From Candidatus Nitrosopumilus sp. (GTDB lineage Archaea > Thermoproteota > Nitrososphaeria > Nitrososphaerales > Nitrosopumilaceae): a stretch of 46,676 nt of DNA. Below, piece after piece: positions 1 to 8,405 of the stretch. The translations under genes were made by a program, and so were the position numbers. Numbering within the stretch: the first letter of the stretch is position 1; each line of letters starts with the position of its first letter. The stretch is taken from positions 1-46,676 of the forward strand of contig JAOTTS010000007.1 in the NCBI GenBank assembly GCA_029864335.1, read 5' to 3'. The notes under the pieces are model-generated. The model searched no databases and was not told where the DNA came from. It saw only the letters and a program-made list of their open reading frames with translations.

Positions 1-683
1 AATCCTAAGGCAATTGCCACTCCCAAGAATACAGGAGAGATCTCTGTTCGAGACAAAATTTCATTTGTTAATGGCAAGTCCGTAAACTGGATTGTAATTG
101 CTGTCAGGAGAGCACCTGTGCCAATAACTGCCACCAATAAAATCAGACCCGAGATTAATGCCTTGAGCATCTTATCTGATTTTCCAACTGCAGTGTTGAA
201 GGAAAAGGCTGAGATTGGACCTAGTAACGGCGATATCAGCATTGCACCTATTACCAAAGAGGCGTTGTTTGCAAAAAGCCCTGCAGCTGCAACACCCGCA
301 GCAATGACTATCATGAAAAGGAGATTTTTGTTAAAACTCACACTTGGTTCTATTAAAGACTCATATTCTTCAATCAGTTTTTTCTTTTTTACCTTGACTT
401 GCTTTGACTCTAGCTCTTTGACATAATTTGAGAGATAGTCAGAAAGCGTTGCCTCTATTGCAAAGCTAGTCACATACAATTCTTTTCTCCTAGTATCTAT
501 AATCTTGTTCAATTCATTTGCTAGTCCGCTTGATAAAGAATCAGGACATATTCCAGTATATCGCAAAAGCTTTTCGTCTTCTGCCAAAGTCAATTCGGCA
601 TGAAAAGGAATTTTATATTTCTTGAAAGTATATTCTACGCTTTGACTTTGTTGTTCATAACAAATAACTTCAATTTTTCTCAA
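1..683 (-). CDS. DUF389 / TIGR00341 family membrane protein (3' part outside window)
   Basis: The gene is incomplete: it runs leftward off the window and about 227 N-terminal codons are visible. A soluble N-terminal part of about 110 residues is followed by a lysine-rich linker (KVKKKK) and hydrophobic helices. The stretch ANNASLVIGAMLISPLLGP followed by ISAFSFN is the signature I associate with the DUF389/TIGR00341 family of uncharacterised membrane proteins. I chose the TTG at 683 because a stop codon lies two codons upstream in frame and a TATA-like TTTATTTAC lies about 25 nt upstream, which fits a leaderless transcript. No transported substrate is known for the family. Confidence 0.75.
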   Translation of the reverse strand, partial: MRKIEVICYEQQSQSVEYTFKKYKIPFHAELTLAEDEKLLRYTGICPDSLSSGLANELNKIIDTRRKELYVTSFAIEATLSDYLSNYVKELESKQVKVKKKKLIEEYESLIEPSVSFNKNLLFMIVIAAGVAAAGLFANNASLVIGAMLISPLLGPISAFSFNTAVGKSDKMLKALISGLILLVAVIGTGALLTAITIQFTDLPLTNEILSRTEISPVFLGVAIALG

Positions 684-744
684 ATCTTATGTTTTTCTTT
701 TTTTGAGTAAATAAAATCTTTATCTATTGTCATGTCTGTCGTGT

Positions 745-769
745 GAAATTCATCATGTACTTAATGAGT
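745..769 (+). promoter_or_regulatory. 25-nt element shared with 18241-18265
   Basis: The two sites differ at only 2 of 25 positions; the common core is GAAATTCATCAT, one variable base, then TACTTAAT. The TACTTAAT part lies about 26 nt before the ATG at 790, where a TATA box would be. A TCAT/ATGA inverted pair is embedded. I infer a shared promoter or operator. Confidence 0.4.
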
Positions 770-789
770 AATACATACACTGTATTTAC

Positions 790-972
790 ATGAAGGATGA
801 AATTGACTCGTTTGTAAATGATGTAAAAATTTATTCAAACGGTTTGATTACTGCACTAGAAAATAAAAAACATTCAGAATCTCTAGATTATATCCATGAA
901 ATGAAAAGATGTTTAAAATCAATTCATGAGTATTTGGAAATGAAGAAGGACATAAAGTCCAGCAAGTTTTGA
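790..972 (+). CDS. small helical protein of unknown function (60 aa)
   Basis: I do not recognise this protein. It is a charged, probably all-helical 60-residue protein with no cysteines and no membrane segment. The ATG follows a TATA-like TACTTAAT by about 26 nt, consistent with a leaderless transcript, and the upstream sequence carries a 25-nt element that recurs at 18241. Its stop lies 2 nt from the end of the convergent UspA gene. The main reason to accept it is the promoter spacing and the tidy packing against the next gene; no homology is claimed. Confidence 0.5.
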   Translation: MKDEIDSFVNDVKIYSNGLITALENKKHSESLDYIHEMKRCLKSIHEYLEMKKDIKSSKF

Positions 973-974
973 TG

Positions 975-1418
975 TCATTTTACTATTAAAAGAGGACATT
1001 TTAGATCATCTAGTAGATAGTTTGCCATGCTTTCATGATATTTTCCTTCAGTGCCAATTAATTTTGTTTGGCCTATGATAACTGCATCAATATTGTTTTT
1101 CTCAACATATTCTACAATGGTTGATGGTGCAAATGATGATTTTAAGACAACGTGTTTTATTGGCTTTTTCAACTCTTTTATTTTGGATTCGATTTTTTCT
1201 AGTTCTGATTCTATGAGTTTCTTTTCTTGTTCAAATTTTTGATTCTTGTCTTGTTTTCTGAAAAAAGACAGTATCGATTGATTTTCAATACAAGTCAATA
1301 GAGTGATTTGTCCGTCTATTCTTTTTGCAAGTTCTATTGCAGCCTTTAGTCCTCGTTCGGCACCCGGAGTTGCATTGTATGGGACCAAAATGGATTCAAA
1401 ATCAAATTCATTATTCAT
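975..1418 (-). CDS. universal stress protein (UspA family)
   Basis: A single Usp domain of 147 residues, the usual family length. The N-terminal strand (ESILVPYNATPGAERGLKAA) and C-terminal strand (DLKCPLLIVK) are typical. The nucleotide-binding glycine pattern G-x2-G-x9-G is only partly present in IIGQTKLIGTEGKYHESMAN, so ATP binding is uncertain. A lysine/glutamate-rich helix (about residues 55-80) replaces the usual loop. Soluble cytoplasmic stress protein by family. Two more Usp genes lie at 6296 and 6755. Confidence 0.88.
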   Translation of the reverse strand: MNNEFDFESILVPYNATPGAERGLKAAIELAKRIDGQITLLTCIENQSILSFFRKQDKNQKFEQEKKLIESELEKIESKIKELKKPIKHVVLKSSFAPSTIVEYVEKNNIDAVIIGQTKLIGTEGKYHESMANYLLDDLKCPLLIVK

Positions 1419-1470
1419 GTCTTAATAATTTATTTTCCTGAATTTAAACTAGAAATAAACTACAAATTTT

Positions 1471-1700
1471 CTGGCACTTCCAATAATTAGAAAATGGGGT
1501 CCAGTATGGTACTCAGTTGGACTTGGTGGAACAATTATGTTTATCATGATCTGGATAATAACAAGGATCCCTGACAATTTCATTACTGGTAGAGGTGGGC
1601 GAATTAGTGACAATGGCATACTAATAGTATTCCAGATGGCTTTGTTGGATTGGTAATTGCTATTCTAATCCTAGAAAAGAAACGACTAGCTCAAGAATAG
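1471..1700 (+). pseudogene. small two-helix membrane protein, frameshifted and without a normal start
   Basis: From 1471 one frame reads ALPIIRKWGPVWYSVGLGG and continues through a transmembrane helix and ITRIPDNFITGRGGRISDNG. It ends early at LLDW. One base inserted near 1640 restores a second helix and a charged tail (FVGLVIAILILEKKRLAQE) ending at 1700. The expected first codon is CTG, not ATG, GTG or TTG. Intact, it would be about 76 residues with two membrane helices. The function is not recognised. Decay or a one-base read error are both possible. Confidence 0.6.
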
Positions 1701-1781
1701 ATGTATCTTTCAGAATTTATTTCCATGTACATTTCAGTATTATTACATTGATGTATGTAATCACATAAACTAAATTCTCTT

Positions 1782-3029
1782 TTGTTCTTGGATTTATCAT
1801 TGTTTGACTGGTTAACAAAAGATGGTAAATTACTCTTGTCTGCAAGAATGATAAGGACATTCTCGTATGGATTCTTGAGTATAATTCTTGCAATTTATCT
1901 GAAGCAAATTGGTTTTGATGATATTCTAATTGGGGTAATCCTTTCAGTAACTCTGTTAAACAGTGTATTTTTCACATTATTTGCTAGCTTTTATGCAGAC
2001 AGATTTGGCAGAAGGAGAATTTTAATAATTTATGCTGTTTTGATGTCTACAGCAGGAACTATTTTCATTCTTACTGATAATTATTTAGCATTAATCATTG
2101 CAGCACTAATTGGAACAATCAATGTAACCGGATCCGAGACAGGCGCATTTTTATCCATTGAGCAAGCGATCCTACCACAAACAGTAAAAAAAATTAAAAA
2201 AAGAAACACTCTCTTTGCATTTTACAATATGGGTGGGACATTTGCAATGTCTGTAGGCATTCTACTTTCTGGAATGCCACAGATACTGCAAGAAATAGGT
2301 TGGTCCAATGTTGAATCATTCAAGCCTCTTTTTGCAACATATGTAATTGCAGGATTGATTGTGGTAATTTTGTATCTATTTTTGAGTAAAAATATAGAAG
2401 TGAAAAATAAACACAAAATAAAGTCCCAGGGATCTCCTTTGAAACAACTCTCTCCAAAGTCAAGATCTGTGATAGGAAAGATGTCTGTATTGTTCTCTCT
2501 TGACTCTTTTGCAGGAGGGTTTGTGATTCAGAGTATCATATCCTTTTGGTTCTTTACACGATTTGGAATTGACCTGACCACACTTTCTTTTGTGTTTGCA
2601 GCAGCAGGAGTTCTCACTGCATTCTCATATATCATTGCCACAAGAATTGCAGACAGAATAGGGCTCATCAATACCATGGTGTTTACACACATTCCAGCCA
2701 ATATCTTACTTGTATTGCTTGCATTTGCTCCAACATTCCCAATCGCATTGGGACTGCATCTTGCAAGGATGACACTATCTCAGATGGATGTTCCGACAAG
2801 GCAGTCTTACATTGTTGCAGTGGTGGATGAAAACGAGAGAACAGCAGCTGCTGGAATCACAAACACTTCAAGAAATGTCGCACAAGCAATCAGCCCCTCA
2901 ATAACTGGATTAATTATACATTCATTGTGGCTATCTGCTCCCTTTGTTATTGGTGGAATGCTAAAAATTGCATACGATGTTGGAGTCTACTTTAGCTTTA
3001 GAAAGATAAAGCCTCCAGAAGAAAAATAG
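1782..3029 (+). CDS. major facilitator superfamily transporter
   Basis: A 415-residue polytopic protein with about 12 hydrophobic segments. The MFS loop motif is visible as YADRFGRRR at about residues 70-80, and a second-half relative, ATRIADRIG, follows the central loop. The cytoplasmic linker between the halves (about residues 205-235) is basic. The start is a TTG at 1782; a TTG two codons later is equally possible. It probably exports a drug or metabolite, or takes up a small solute; the substrate cannot be read from the sequence. It is transcribed alone. Confidence 0.85.
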   Translation: MFLDLSLFDWLTKDGKLLLSARMIRTFSYGFLSIILAIYLKQIGFDDILIGVILSVTLLNSVFFTLFASFYADRFGRRRILIIYAVLMSTAGTIFILTDNYLALIIAALIGTINVTGSETGAFLSIEQAILPQTVKKIKKRNTLFAFYNMGGTFAMSVGILLSGMPQILQEIGWSNVESFKPLFATYVIAGLIVVILYLFLSKNIEVKNKHKIKSQGSPLKQLSPKSRSVIGKMSVLFSLDSFAGGFVIQSIISFWFFTRFGIDLTTLSFVFAAAGVLTAFSYIIATRIADRIGLINTMVFTHIPANILLVLLAFAPTFPIALGLHLARMTLSQMDVPTRQSYIVAVVDENERTAAAGITNTSRNVAQAISPSITGLIIHSLWLSAPFVIGGMLKIAYDVGVYFSFRKIKPPEEK

Positions 3030-3121
3030 TATTTTTTGTATAATTGCATTCTTAATCATAAGTAAACATGTACATTGATAATTGCAAAAAATACTAAAAT
3101 AAATCAAGAGTGAGAATACAG

Positions 3122-3947
3122 TTATTTTCTCACATATGCATAAACTGGATAGATTTTTCCAGTGACTTTATTTCTATAATTCCATTCGCCGTCTTTCCAT
3201 TTAATTTGTTCAAAGTATTCTTGTATTGAAGAATGCAGTTTCGCATAAACTTCACCGCCAATTAGAATCTGGTCTGGGTGAGCATGACCTTGTATTTTTG
3301 CAACCATATTCATTGAAGGTCCAAGAAGATCAACAAATGATTCTTGCTCATTCTCCCCATAACGAATGATTGTATTTTCACCAAAATCAATTCCAATTTT
3401 TATGGCAAGATCAGGATAGTCATACTGTTGTAAAACTGGATTGATCCCAGTTTTGACTACCTTGAGCATTGATTCTGCACAGCTAACTGAGCTGTCTGCA
3501 ATGTTAGTGGCCCATCTTTTTCTGCAAAATAACCTATTACTGCATCACCTACGGATTTTAAGATATATCCATTATGCTGCTTTATCACATATCCCATTTC
3601 CTGAGCAAATGAGCTTACTATCATAGCTAGTTGTTTTTGGGGAAGATCCATAACCATTTGTGCAGAACCTACTAGATCCACATACATGACAATCATTTTT
3701 GCACTGGAAAAAACATTCTATCGAAGAAATCTATCAGAATCAGTATAACATCAGAGTATTGTTGATCTTGTTTAAGTGCATTCCATACTCTTTTCTGGAC
3801 TTCCTCTACAAGTACATCGGAACTGACCACCTATACATTTTTTCGTCCTAACATGATATCCACTATATTTTGGTTTTTGCTTGAAAGTAAATTGTCCAGT
3901 CCTTTTTTTGTCATGTTTTTTGTAGAACTATTTGAATTCAACAACAT
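3122..3947 (-). pseudogene. class III adenylate/guanylate cyclase, three lesions
   Basis: The catalytic domain is recognisable: MYVDLVGSAQMVMDLP carries the first metal-binding aspartate, SVGDAVIGYF the second, and GIDFGENTIIRYG with SMNMVAKIQGHAHPDQILIG follows. Three breaks separate the parts. An N-terminal region starting at 3947 meets an in-frame TAG at 3831-3833. The frame shifts at an A run near 3697, just before MIVMYVDLVG. It shifts again near 3470 between QLAVQ and ESMLKVVKTG. Thaumarchaeal proteins of this kind are normally about 280 residues, with a short N-terminal region before the cyclase domain. Because one lesion is a nonsense codon, real decay is more likely than read error alone. 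Confidence 0.82.
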
Positions 3948-4012
3948 TCTTTGAATTGTCTGCTAAATAAGGTTCGAATACGGGATAAAGTGGCAACTTG
4001 TAACATTAGTGT

Positions 4013-4273
4013 TTATCGTTCAATCCCCACATTTTGGTTTTCATCATCTGACTCTGATTTGAAGTTACATTCAAAACCATAGTCAGAGTATTGTAAGTTG
4101 TTCAACAGCATTTCCATCAAATATTTAACTCCACATTTGAATTGAATTAGAAATTCAAAGTGAGTTTTGTTCAAACATGAAAAGTATGTAACGTTCCAAT
4201 TTCTTTTTCAACTTTTTCTCTCCAAATACCATTCATCGTATAATTCTGCAAGATGTATTATGATATCTTTTCG
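4013..4273 (-). pseudogene. remnant of a small unrecognised gene with compensating frameshifts
   Basis: One frame reads DIIIHLAELYDEWYLERK, another continues EKEIGTLHTFHV, and the first frame resumes as NKTHFEFLIQFKCGVKYLME and MLLNNLQYSDYGFEC with an acidic tail ending at 4013. The joined product looks like a compact helical protein of about 85 residues. No start codon is left: a TAA precedes the first segment. I do not recognise the family. The evidence is the protein-like composition and the way two opposite one-base shifts restore one frame. Confidence 0.4.
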
Positions 4274-4357
4274 TTATGTTACATTGTTCTTGTTCTCTGT
4301 AATAAGAATAAGTATCGATTAGTTATGCTTGTTGCAGAATTAAGTGCAATTCTTGTA

Positions 4358-4375
4358 CCTTAATGCGCATTAAGG
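4358..4375. promoter_or_regulatory. 18-bp perfect palindrome upstream of TFB
   Basis: CCTTAATGCGCATTAAGG is a perfect palindrome. It lies about 60 bp upstream of the TATA box (ATTTAAAAG, 4431-4439) that serves the TFB gene. Its position and symmetry suggest a binding site for a dimeric regulator. Confidence 0.5.
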
Positions 4376-4461
4376 GTGACTATTTTCAATTTTTTGAAAC
4401 TTGACAATAGCTATGACTAATTTTGAGAGGATTTAAAAGAGAAAAACACATATCACATACC

Positions 4462-5355
4462 ATGATGCAAAAATGCCAGTTCGATAATTGCAATGGAAAT
4501 AATTTGATTACAGATGCATTCAATGGAGAAATTTTTTGCGCTGACTGCGGTACCGTAATAGACGAGAAATTAGAAAATCATAATGAAATTCCAATTCACA
4601 GTCTAGAAGATTTTATGACAAAGAGTCATGTTGGACCTAAACAGTCTCTTTCAATGTATGACAAAGGAATGTATTCTGTTATTGGAAAAGACAAAGACTC
4701 CACTGGGAAGCCATTAAACTCATTTAACAAATCAAGATTTAATCGATTAAGAATATTAGATAGCAGAAGTAAAACAAGAAAATCATCACAAAGAACACTT
4801 ATGAAATCTTTGACTTTTCTAAACGGATTAAAAGAAAAACTGGGTATTTCTGAGAATACAGTAGAAATCACATGTTCACTATTCAGAAGAGCACAAAAAC
4901 ACCACTTGACAAAGGGTAGGAGCTCAAACCATCTGATGGCAGCAGCATTGTATGTGTCATGCAGACAAACTATGACTCCTAGAAGCCTTGATGATATCTC
5001 AGATACGGGCAACATTACAAGAAAATACTTGCAAAAAGCAGTCAGGGTATTAATTGATGAGTTTGGCCTGAATCTGCCTCAATACAATACATCCTCATTT
5101 CTGACTAAATTATCAAGTGATCTTGGTATTTCTGAAAAAACTCAGCGTTATGCTTTGAGTATATTATCTGATGTTGAAAAATGCGGCTCTTCTGCAGGAA
5201 AAAATCCTGTTGGACAAGCTGCTGCCTCATTATATCTGGCATCAATGTTAATGGGTGATAACGTGAACCAAAGAAAGTTTTCTGAAATCTCTGGCGTGTC
5301 CACCGTAACTCTGCGTAATCGAAAAAACACAATCCAAAAAATATTGAATTTGTAA
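4462..5355 (+). CDS. tfb: transcription initiation factor IIB (TFB)
   Basis: TFB bridges TBP-bound promoter DNA and archaeal RNA polymerase. An N-terminal zinc ribbon (KCQFDNC, then CADCG) is followed by a linker and two cyclin-like repeats, roughly residues 110-205 and 210-297. The second ends in an HTH-like segment (FSEISGVSTVTLRNR). An in-frame TTG at 4423 would add 13 residues, but the TATA box ATTTAAAAG at 4431-4439 sits inside that extension about 25 nt before the ATG at 4462, so I start at 4462. AOA genomes carry several TFB copies; this one may be specialised. An 18-bp palindrome lies upstream. Confidence 0.92.
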   Translation: MMQKCQFDNCNGNNLITDAFNGEIFCADCGTVIDEKLENHNEIPIHSLEDFMTKSHVGPKQSLSMYDKGMYSVIGKDKDSTGKPLNSFNKSRFNRLRILDSRSKTRKSSQRTLMKSLTFLNGLKEKLGISENTVEITCSLFRRAQKHHLTKGRSSNHLMAAALYVSCRQTMTPRSLDDISDTGNITRKYLQKAVRVLIDEFGLNLPQYNTSSFLTKLSSDLGISEKTQRYALSILSDVEKCGSSAGKNPVGQAAASLYLASMLMGDNVNQRKFSEISGVSTVTLRNRKNTIQKILNL

Positions 5356-5645
5356 TTTGTACAGTGTTGTTTGCGGGATTAATATGGTTTCTATTTTAAT
5401 TTAATCCAAAAACATTGTTTACAAAATACCGATAAAACACTAAAGAGCAAATCTCACCACTGATGAGCGTTACAGGGCTCTAAAATCCCAACTGCGATAA
5501 CAATACTTTGTTATTGTAATTCCAAGATTACAATATCATATACAATTTGATACCGATCTGGACTAGCAAGATAAATTTCTAAAAACATAATGCTGGCAAT
5601 GAACACATTGTTCTAACAATTACCACTGGTTTGATCTGTGTTTAA
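5356..5645. other. intergenic stretch, nothing supported
   Basis: This AT-rich gap holds no convincing coding frame. A TGATGA near 5462 resembles a C box, but no D box pairs with it. A single TTACCACTGG at 5620-5629 resembles half of the paired operator found at 10415-15220 but lacks the second half 19 bp away. Confidence 0.5.
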
Positions 5646-6014
5646 ATGATCAATACAACCTACTATTATGTGCTAGATAGAATAACCACAAGAAGAGATA
5701 TCAGAACTATTACAAAATCTGAAAACCCTCATGAAAAAGCAATGTATCAATTTTTCAAAAAAGAAATAAGACTACATGATATTAAAATTTCACATACAGA
5801 TGTATCAGTAACTGGAAACACCAGGAAAGAACGAAAATATATTTGTGGAGTTTGGAAAATACCTAACTTTCATAAAACCATCCCATGGATACGTATAGGG
5901 ATTCCACATGATGATATTTCACCTTCGCTAGAGATTGTTCTTCCTGTTTTTCACGGGGACATGCCTAATCTTTGGTCCAAAGGAAAAAACTATTTCAGAC
6001 TAGGAATGGAATAG
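5646..6014 (+). CDS. conserved-looking hypothetical protein (122 aa)
   Basis: I do not recognise this protein. It is basic and soluble, with no cysteine pair and no membrane helix. A helical N-terminal half (about residues 25-50, rich in lysine and arginine) precedes a tryptophan- and proline-containing half (GVWKIPNFHKTIPWIRIGIP). Codon use resembles its neighbours. The ATG at 5646 directly follows a TTTAA run and no clear ribosome-binding site is visible. It is transcribed in the same direction as the MscS remnant and Usp genes that follow, but no coupling is evident. Confidence 0.6.
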   Translation: MINTTYYYVLDRITTRRDIRTITKSENPHEKAMYQFFKKEIRLHDIKISHTDVSVTGNTRKERKYICGVWKIPNFHKTIPWIRIGIPHDDISPSLEIVLPVFHGDMPNLWSKGKNYFRLGME

Positions 6015-6019
6015 AAAAT

Positions 6020-6299
6020 ATGGCAAACATCAGATTAGAGAGTTTCATCCGAGCCCTTCAATAGCCATGTTCTCTCTATTCTCTTTACTTCTTTCAACCC
6101 TGCTGCAATCAATACTGCTGTAAAACAACGTTCCGTGTTAAAGGTAGGTCAAAAAATAATAATTGGTGAGATATCCGGAACAATCACTGCAGTGGAATTA
6201 CTGCACATAATCATTGCAACTGAAAACAACGAGAGCATTATTGTTCCAACCAAAGAACTTAACAACACACACATCACAATTATTGGTGAGACACAATGA
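6020..6299 (+). pseudogene. mechanosensitive channel (MscS) beta-domain remnant
   Basis: The readable frame ends VLKVGQKIIIGEISGTITAV, LLHIIIATENNESIIVPTKE and so on, which is the pattern of the MscS beta domain after TM3 (VGDxVxI...GTVxEI...NxxIIIPN). The ATG at 6020 begins in a different frame (MANIRLESFIRAL), so a frameshift lies near 6040-6060. The membrane helices are missing. Its TGA (6297-6299) overlaps the ATG of the next Usp gene, so it may once have been the first gene of that operon. A short intact protein starting at an internal GTG cannot be excluded. A second MscS piece lies at 8406. Confidence 0.6.
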
Positions 6300-6742
6300 T
6301 TAACACCAACGCCTTTAGTAATATTCTTGTAACTTATGTAAAACCAACAAACAAGGAAACCGCATTTAACATGGGCTTGTCTTTGGCAAAATCCAGTCAT
6401 GCCAAACTGTCCGTTGTGGAATTCCTGCAAACCGAACAACCCGAATTTCTCTTCTTTAAGAGTAAAAATAACAAGAAAAAAGAGAATAAACAAAAACATC
6501 TGGTAGAGGATGCACTAAAGAAATTCGAAGAAAAGGCAAAACAAGAAAATGTTGACCTTAAAACATCATTCAAATCCACAGAAACATTGGTTGACAGCAT
6601 AATCCAGTACGTTGAATCCAACAAAATAGACCTGCTTATAGTTGATCATCCACACATGTCTCATTCAGAAGAAACACACTACAATGACGTGGTAAACGCA
6701 ATCCACGATGAAGTAAAGTGTAACATGCTGACTCTAAAATAA
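6296..6742 (+). CDS. universal stress protein, probably not ATP-binding
   Basis: A 148-residue Usp domain. The N-terminal strand is SNILVTYVKPTNKETAFNMG and the C-terminal strand is EVKCNMLTLK. The ATP-binding loop is replaced by a histidine- and glutamate-rich segment (VDHPHMSHSEETHYND), so the glycine pattern is absent and this is likely the non-ATP-binding class. A lysine-rich insertion sits at about residues 55-75. The ATG overlaps the stop of the upstream MscS remnant, and the next Usp starts 12 nt downstream, so these form an operon. Confidence 0.82.
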   Translation: MINTNAFSNILVTYVKPTNKETAFNMGLSLAKSSHAKLSVVEFLQTEQPEFLFFKSKNNKKKENKQKHLVEDALKKFEEKAKQENVDLKTSFKSTETLVDSIIQYVESNKIDLLIVDHPHMSHSEETHYNDVVNAIHDEVKCNMLTLK

Positions 6743-6754
6743 TATGGATTATTA

Positions 6755-7258
6755 ATGAAACAAAATAACTATAAGAAAATTCTTGTTCTTCATGGGGGAT
6801 TTGAAGCTGGTGATTCCGCTCTTTCTCATGCAATAAATCTGGCAAATCTATCAAATGACACCGTAACAATTCTTCATATTGTAAATGTTCCAACGTATCC
6901 AATAGAAAGCATATCAAACAAAATTGAAAGAGTTGAGCTACAAAAAAAATTACATGATACAGCATTACACATGAAAAAAACAATGGAGCAGGAATTTCAG
7001 AAAAAAATAAAAAAATACAACAAGAAAAAAGTTAAGATTTCACTTGTGATAACTATGGGTCCTACTTTACAAAAAATCTTAGAATATGAAAAGAAAAATA
7101 ATTTTAATTTGATAGTCATGGCTAAAAGCAAGGGTTCTAGATCAGTAGAGAGTAGATCAGTTGTTGGGGGGTTGACGATAAAATTATTGGAACAATTACG
7201 TTGTCCAACCTTAATGCTAGACGTACCGGCATCTGCCAAATTTATTGCTACTCGTTAA
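6755..7258 (+). CDS. universal stress protein
   Basis: A 167-residue Usp domain with a strand-helix start (KKILVLHGGFEAGDSALSHA) and a glycine/serine-rich loop before the last helix (MAKSKGSRSVESRSVVGG) that fits the ATP-binding G-x2-G-x9-G(S/T) region only loosely. The final strand is RCPTLMLDVP. A very lysine-rich coiled segment (about residues 70-95) is unusual for the family. It is the last gene of the short Usp operon; tandem Usp genes often form heterodimers. Confidence 0.85.
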   Translation: MKQNNYKKILVLHGGFEAGDSALSHAINLANLSNDTVTILHIVNVPTYPIESISNKIERVELQKKLHDTALHMKKTMEQEFQKKIKKYNKKKVKISLVITMGPTLQKILEYEKKNNFNLIVMAKSKGSRSVESRSVVGGLTIKLLEQLRCPTLMLDVPASAKFIATR

Positions 7259-7281
7259 ATATCATAATTTCCTTTCAATAG

Positions 7282-7520
7282 TGTAAAATAGTAAACAGAC
7301 TTGATGACAAACAAATAGATGAAATTGTACAATCTATAATTAATCCCAAGAACATTTTCAGTATTTACAATGATGACCGAAATACACGATATGGGTTCAG
7401 AATATGAACAAAGATGATATGAAACGTTGTGCCAATCTATTAGAAGAAATTTTACTACCATTACTGTCCAAACCTTATACAATTTGGATAAACACCAAGC
7501 CAAATGATTCTGATTTTTAA
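7282..7520 (+). pseudogene. remnant of an unrecognised small gene
   Basis: One frame reads KIVNRLDDKQIDEIVQSIIN, PKNIFSIYNDDRNTRYGFRI and stops; its TGA (7405-7407) overlaps an ATG (7404) from which a second frame reads NKDDMKRCANLLEEILLPLL and stops at 7520. The first part has no start codon because a TAG precedes it. Together they look like one soluble protein of about 80 residues broken by a one-base shift. Alternatively the second part is an independent 38-residue protein. The family is unknown to me. Confidence 0.35.
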
Positions 7521-7535
7521 TGAAGTATTGGAATT

Positions 7536-8189
7536 TTACCTGTATTTTGTGAAAAATGCTTTTGCATCCTGTGGGGCTCTGGCAAATCTGCCTTCTACTT
7601 CGTCCCAATTAACCACATTCCACCAAGCTGCGATGTAATCTGGTCTTTTATTTTCATATTTTAGATAATATGCATGCTCCCATACATCCAGTCCTAATAG
7701 TGGCACAAGTTCTTCTGTGATTGGGCTGTCTTGGTTGGATGTAGTTTTAAATTGAATTTTCTTTGATTTTGGTTCATATATTAGCCATCCCCAGCCGCTA
7801 CCTTGAATGGCTGCTGTATTTGCTGAAAATACTTCTTTGAATTTCTCAAAACTTCCAAATTCTTTAACTATTTCATCTTTTAGTGCACCGCTAGGTTCTC
7901 CACCACCATTTGGTTTCATGCTCTTCCAAAATAATTCATGATTATTGTATCCACCACCATGAAAATTAATACGTCCTCTAACTTCTGGTTTGAGTTGATC
8001 CAAGTCTGAAAGTATAATGAGCAATCCAAGATCTTGGTTTTCTTTTGACATGTTTTCCCATGCATCATTTAATCCATTTGTGTAAGCTTGATGATGCTTT
8101 GAATGATGTATCTCCATCGTTTGTGCATCAATGTAAGGCTCTAATGCATCATATGCGTATGGTAATCTGGGCAATAGAAAATCGGACAT
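7536..8189 (-). CDS. sod: superoxide dismutase (Fe/Mn)
   Basis: It converts superoxide to oxygen and hydrogen peroxide in the cytoplasm. The 217-residue protein has the full Fe/Mn-SOD layout. The four metal ligands are visible: His28 in MEIHHSKHH, His84 in NNHELFW, and Asp168 and His172 in DVWEHAYYLKY. The open frame extends 46 codons further upstream, but the ATG at 8189 matches the family start and a TATA box (TATAAAATT) lies about 25 nt in front of it. The metal (Fe or Mn) cannot be decided by eye. It is a single gene, facing the Usp operon. Confidence 0.95.
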   Translation of the reverse strand: MSDFLLPRLPYAYDALEPYIDAQTMEIHHSKHHQAYTNGLNDAWENMSKENQDLGLLIILSDLDQLKPEVRGRINFHGGGYNNHELFWKSMKPNGGGEPSGALKDEIVKEFGSFEKFKEVFSANTAAIQGSGWGWLIYEPKSKKIQFKTTSNQDSPITEELVPLLGLDVWEHAYYLKYENKRPDYIAAWWNVVNWDEVEGRFARAPQDAKAFFTKYR

Positions 8190-8405
8190 ATAATTTATTG
8201 TGAATTTTATACTATAAACATTTTTCATAATATGATAAAATAGAGCGATTTTGAATTTCTCATGTCTAACTGTTTTTATTTTTAGCCTCGAAATGGTTGT
8301 TGGTGAAAAGCAATTCCAGCAATACAAATGGATCTAAAATGAACTTCTACAGGATCCATTTTTATCTTCGGATATATTTTTCATTCTTTCATTAGAGTTT
8401 TCATT

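Noticed and set aside
3955-3990. tRNA-like GGTTCGAATAC
   Set aside because: Resembles a T arm, but no acceptor, D or anticodon stems can be formed around it.
4423-4461. TTG start for TFB at 4423
   Set aside because: The TATA box ATTTAAAAG lies inside this extension, so transcription should begin near 4462.
5455-5510. C/D box small RNA (TGATGA near 5462)
   Set aside because: No matching D box (CTGA) at a suitable distance and no complementary C'/D' pair.
5620-5629. Fifth paired operator at TTACCACTGG
   Set aside because: No second half-site 19 bp away on either side.
8190-8327. 46-residue N-terminal extension of superoxide dismutase
   Set aside because: A TATA box lies inside it and the family start is the ATG at 8189.
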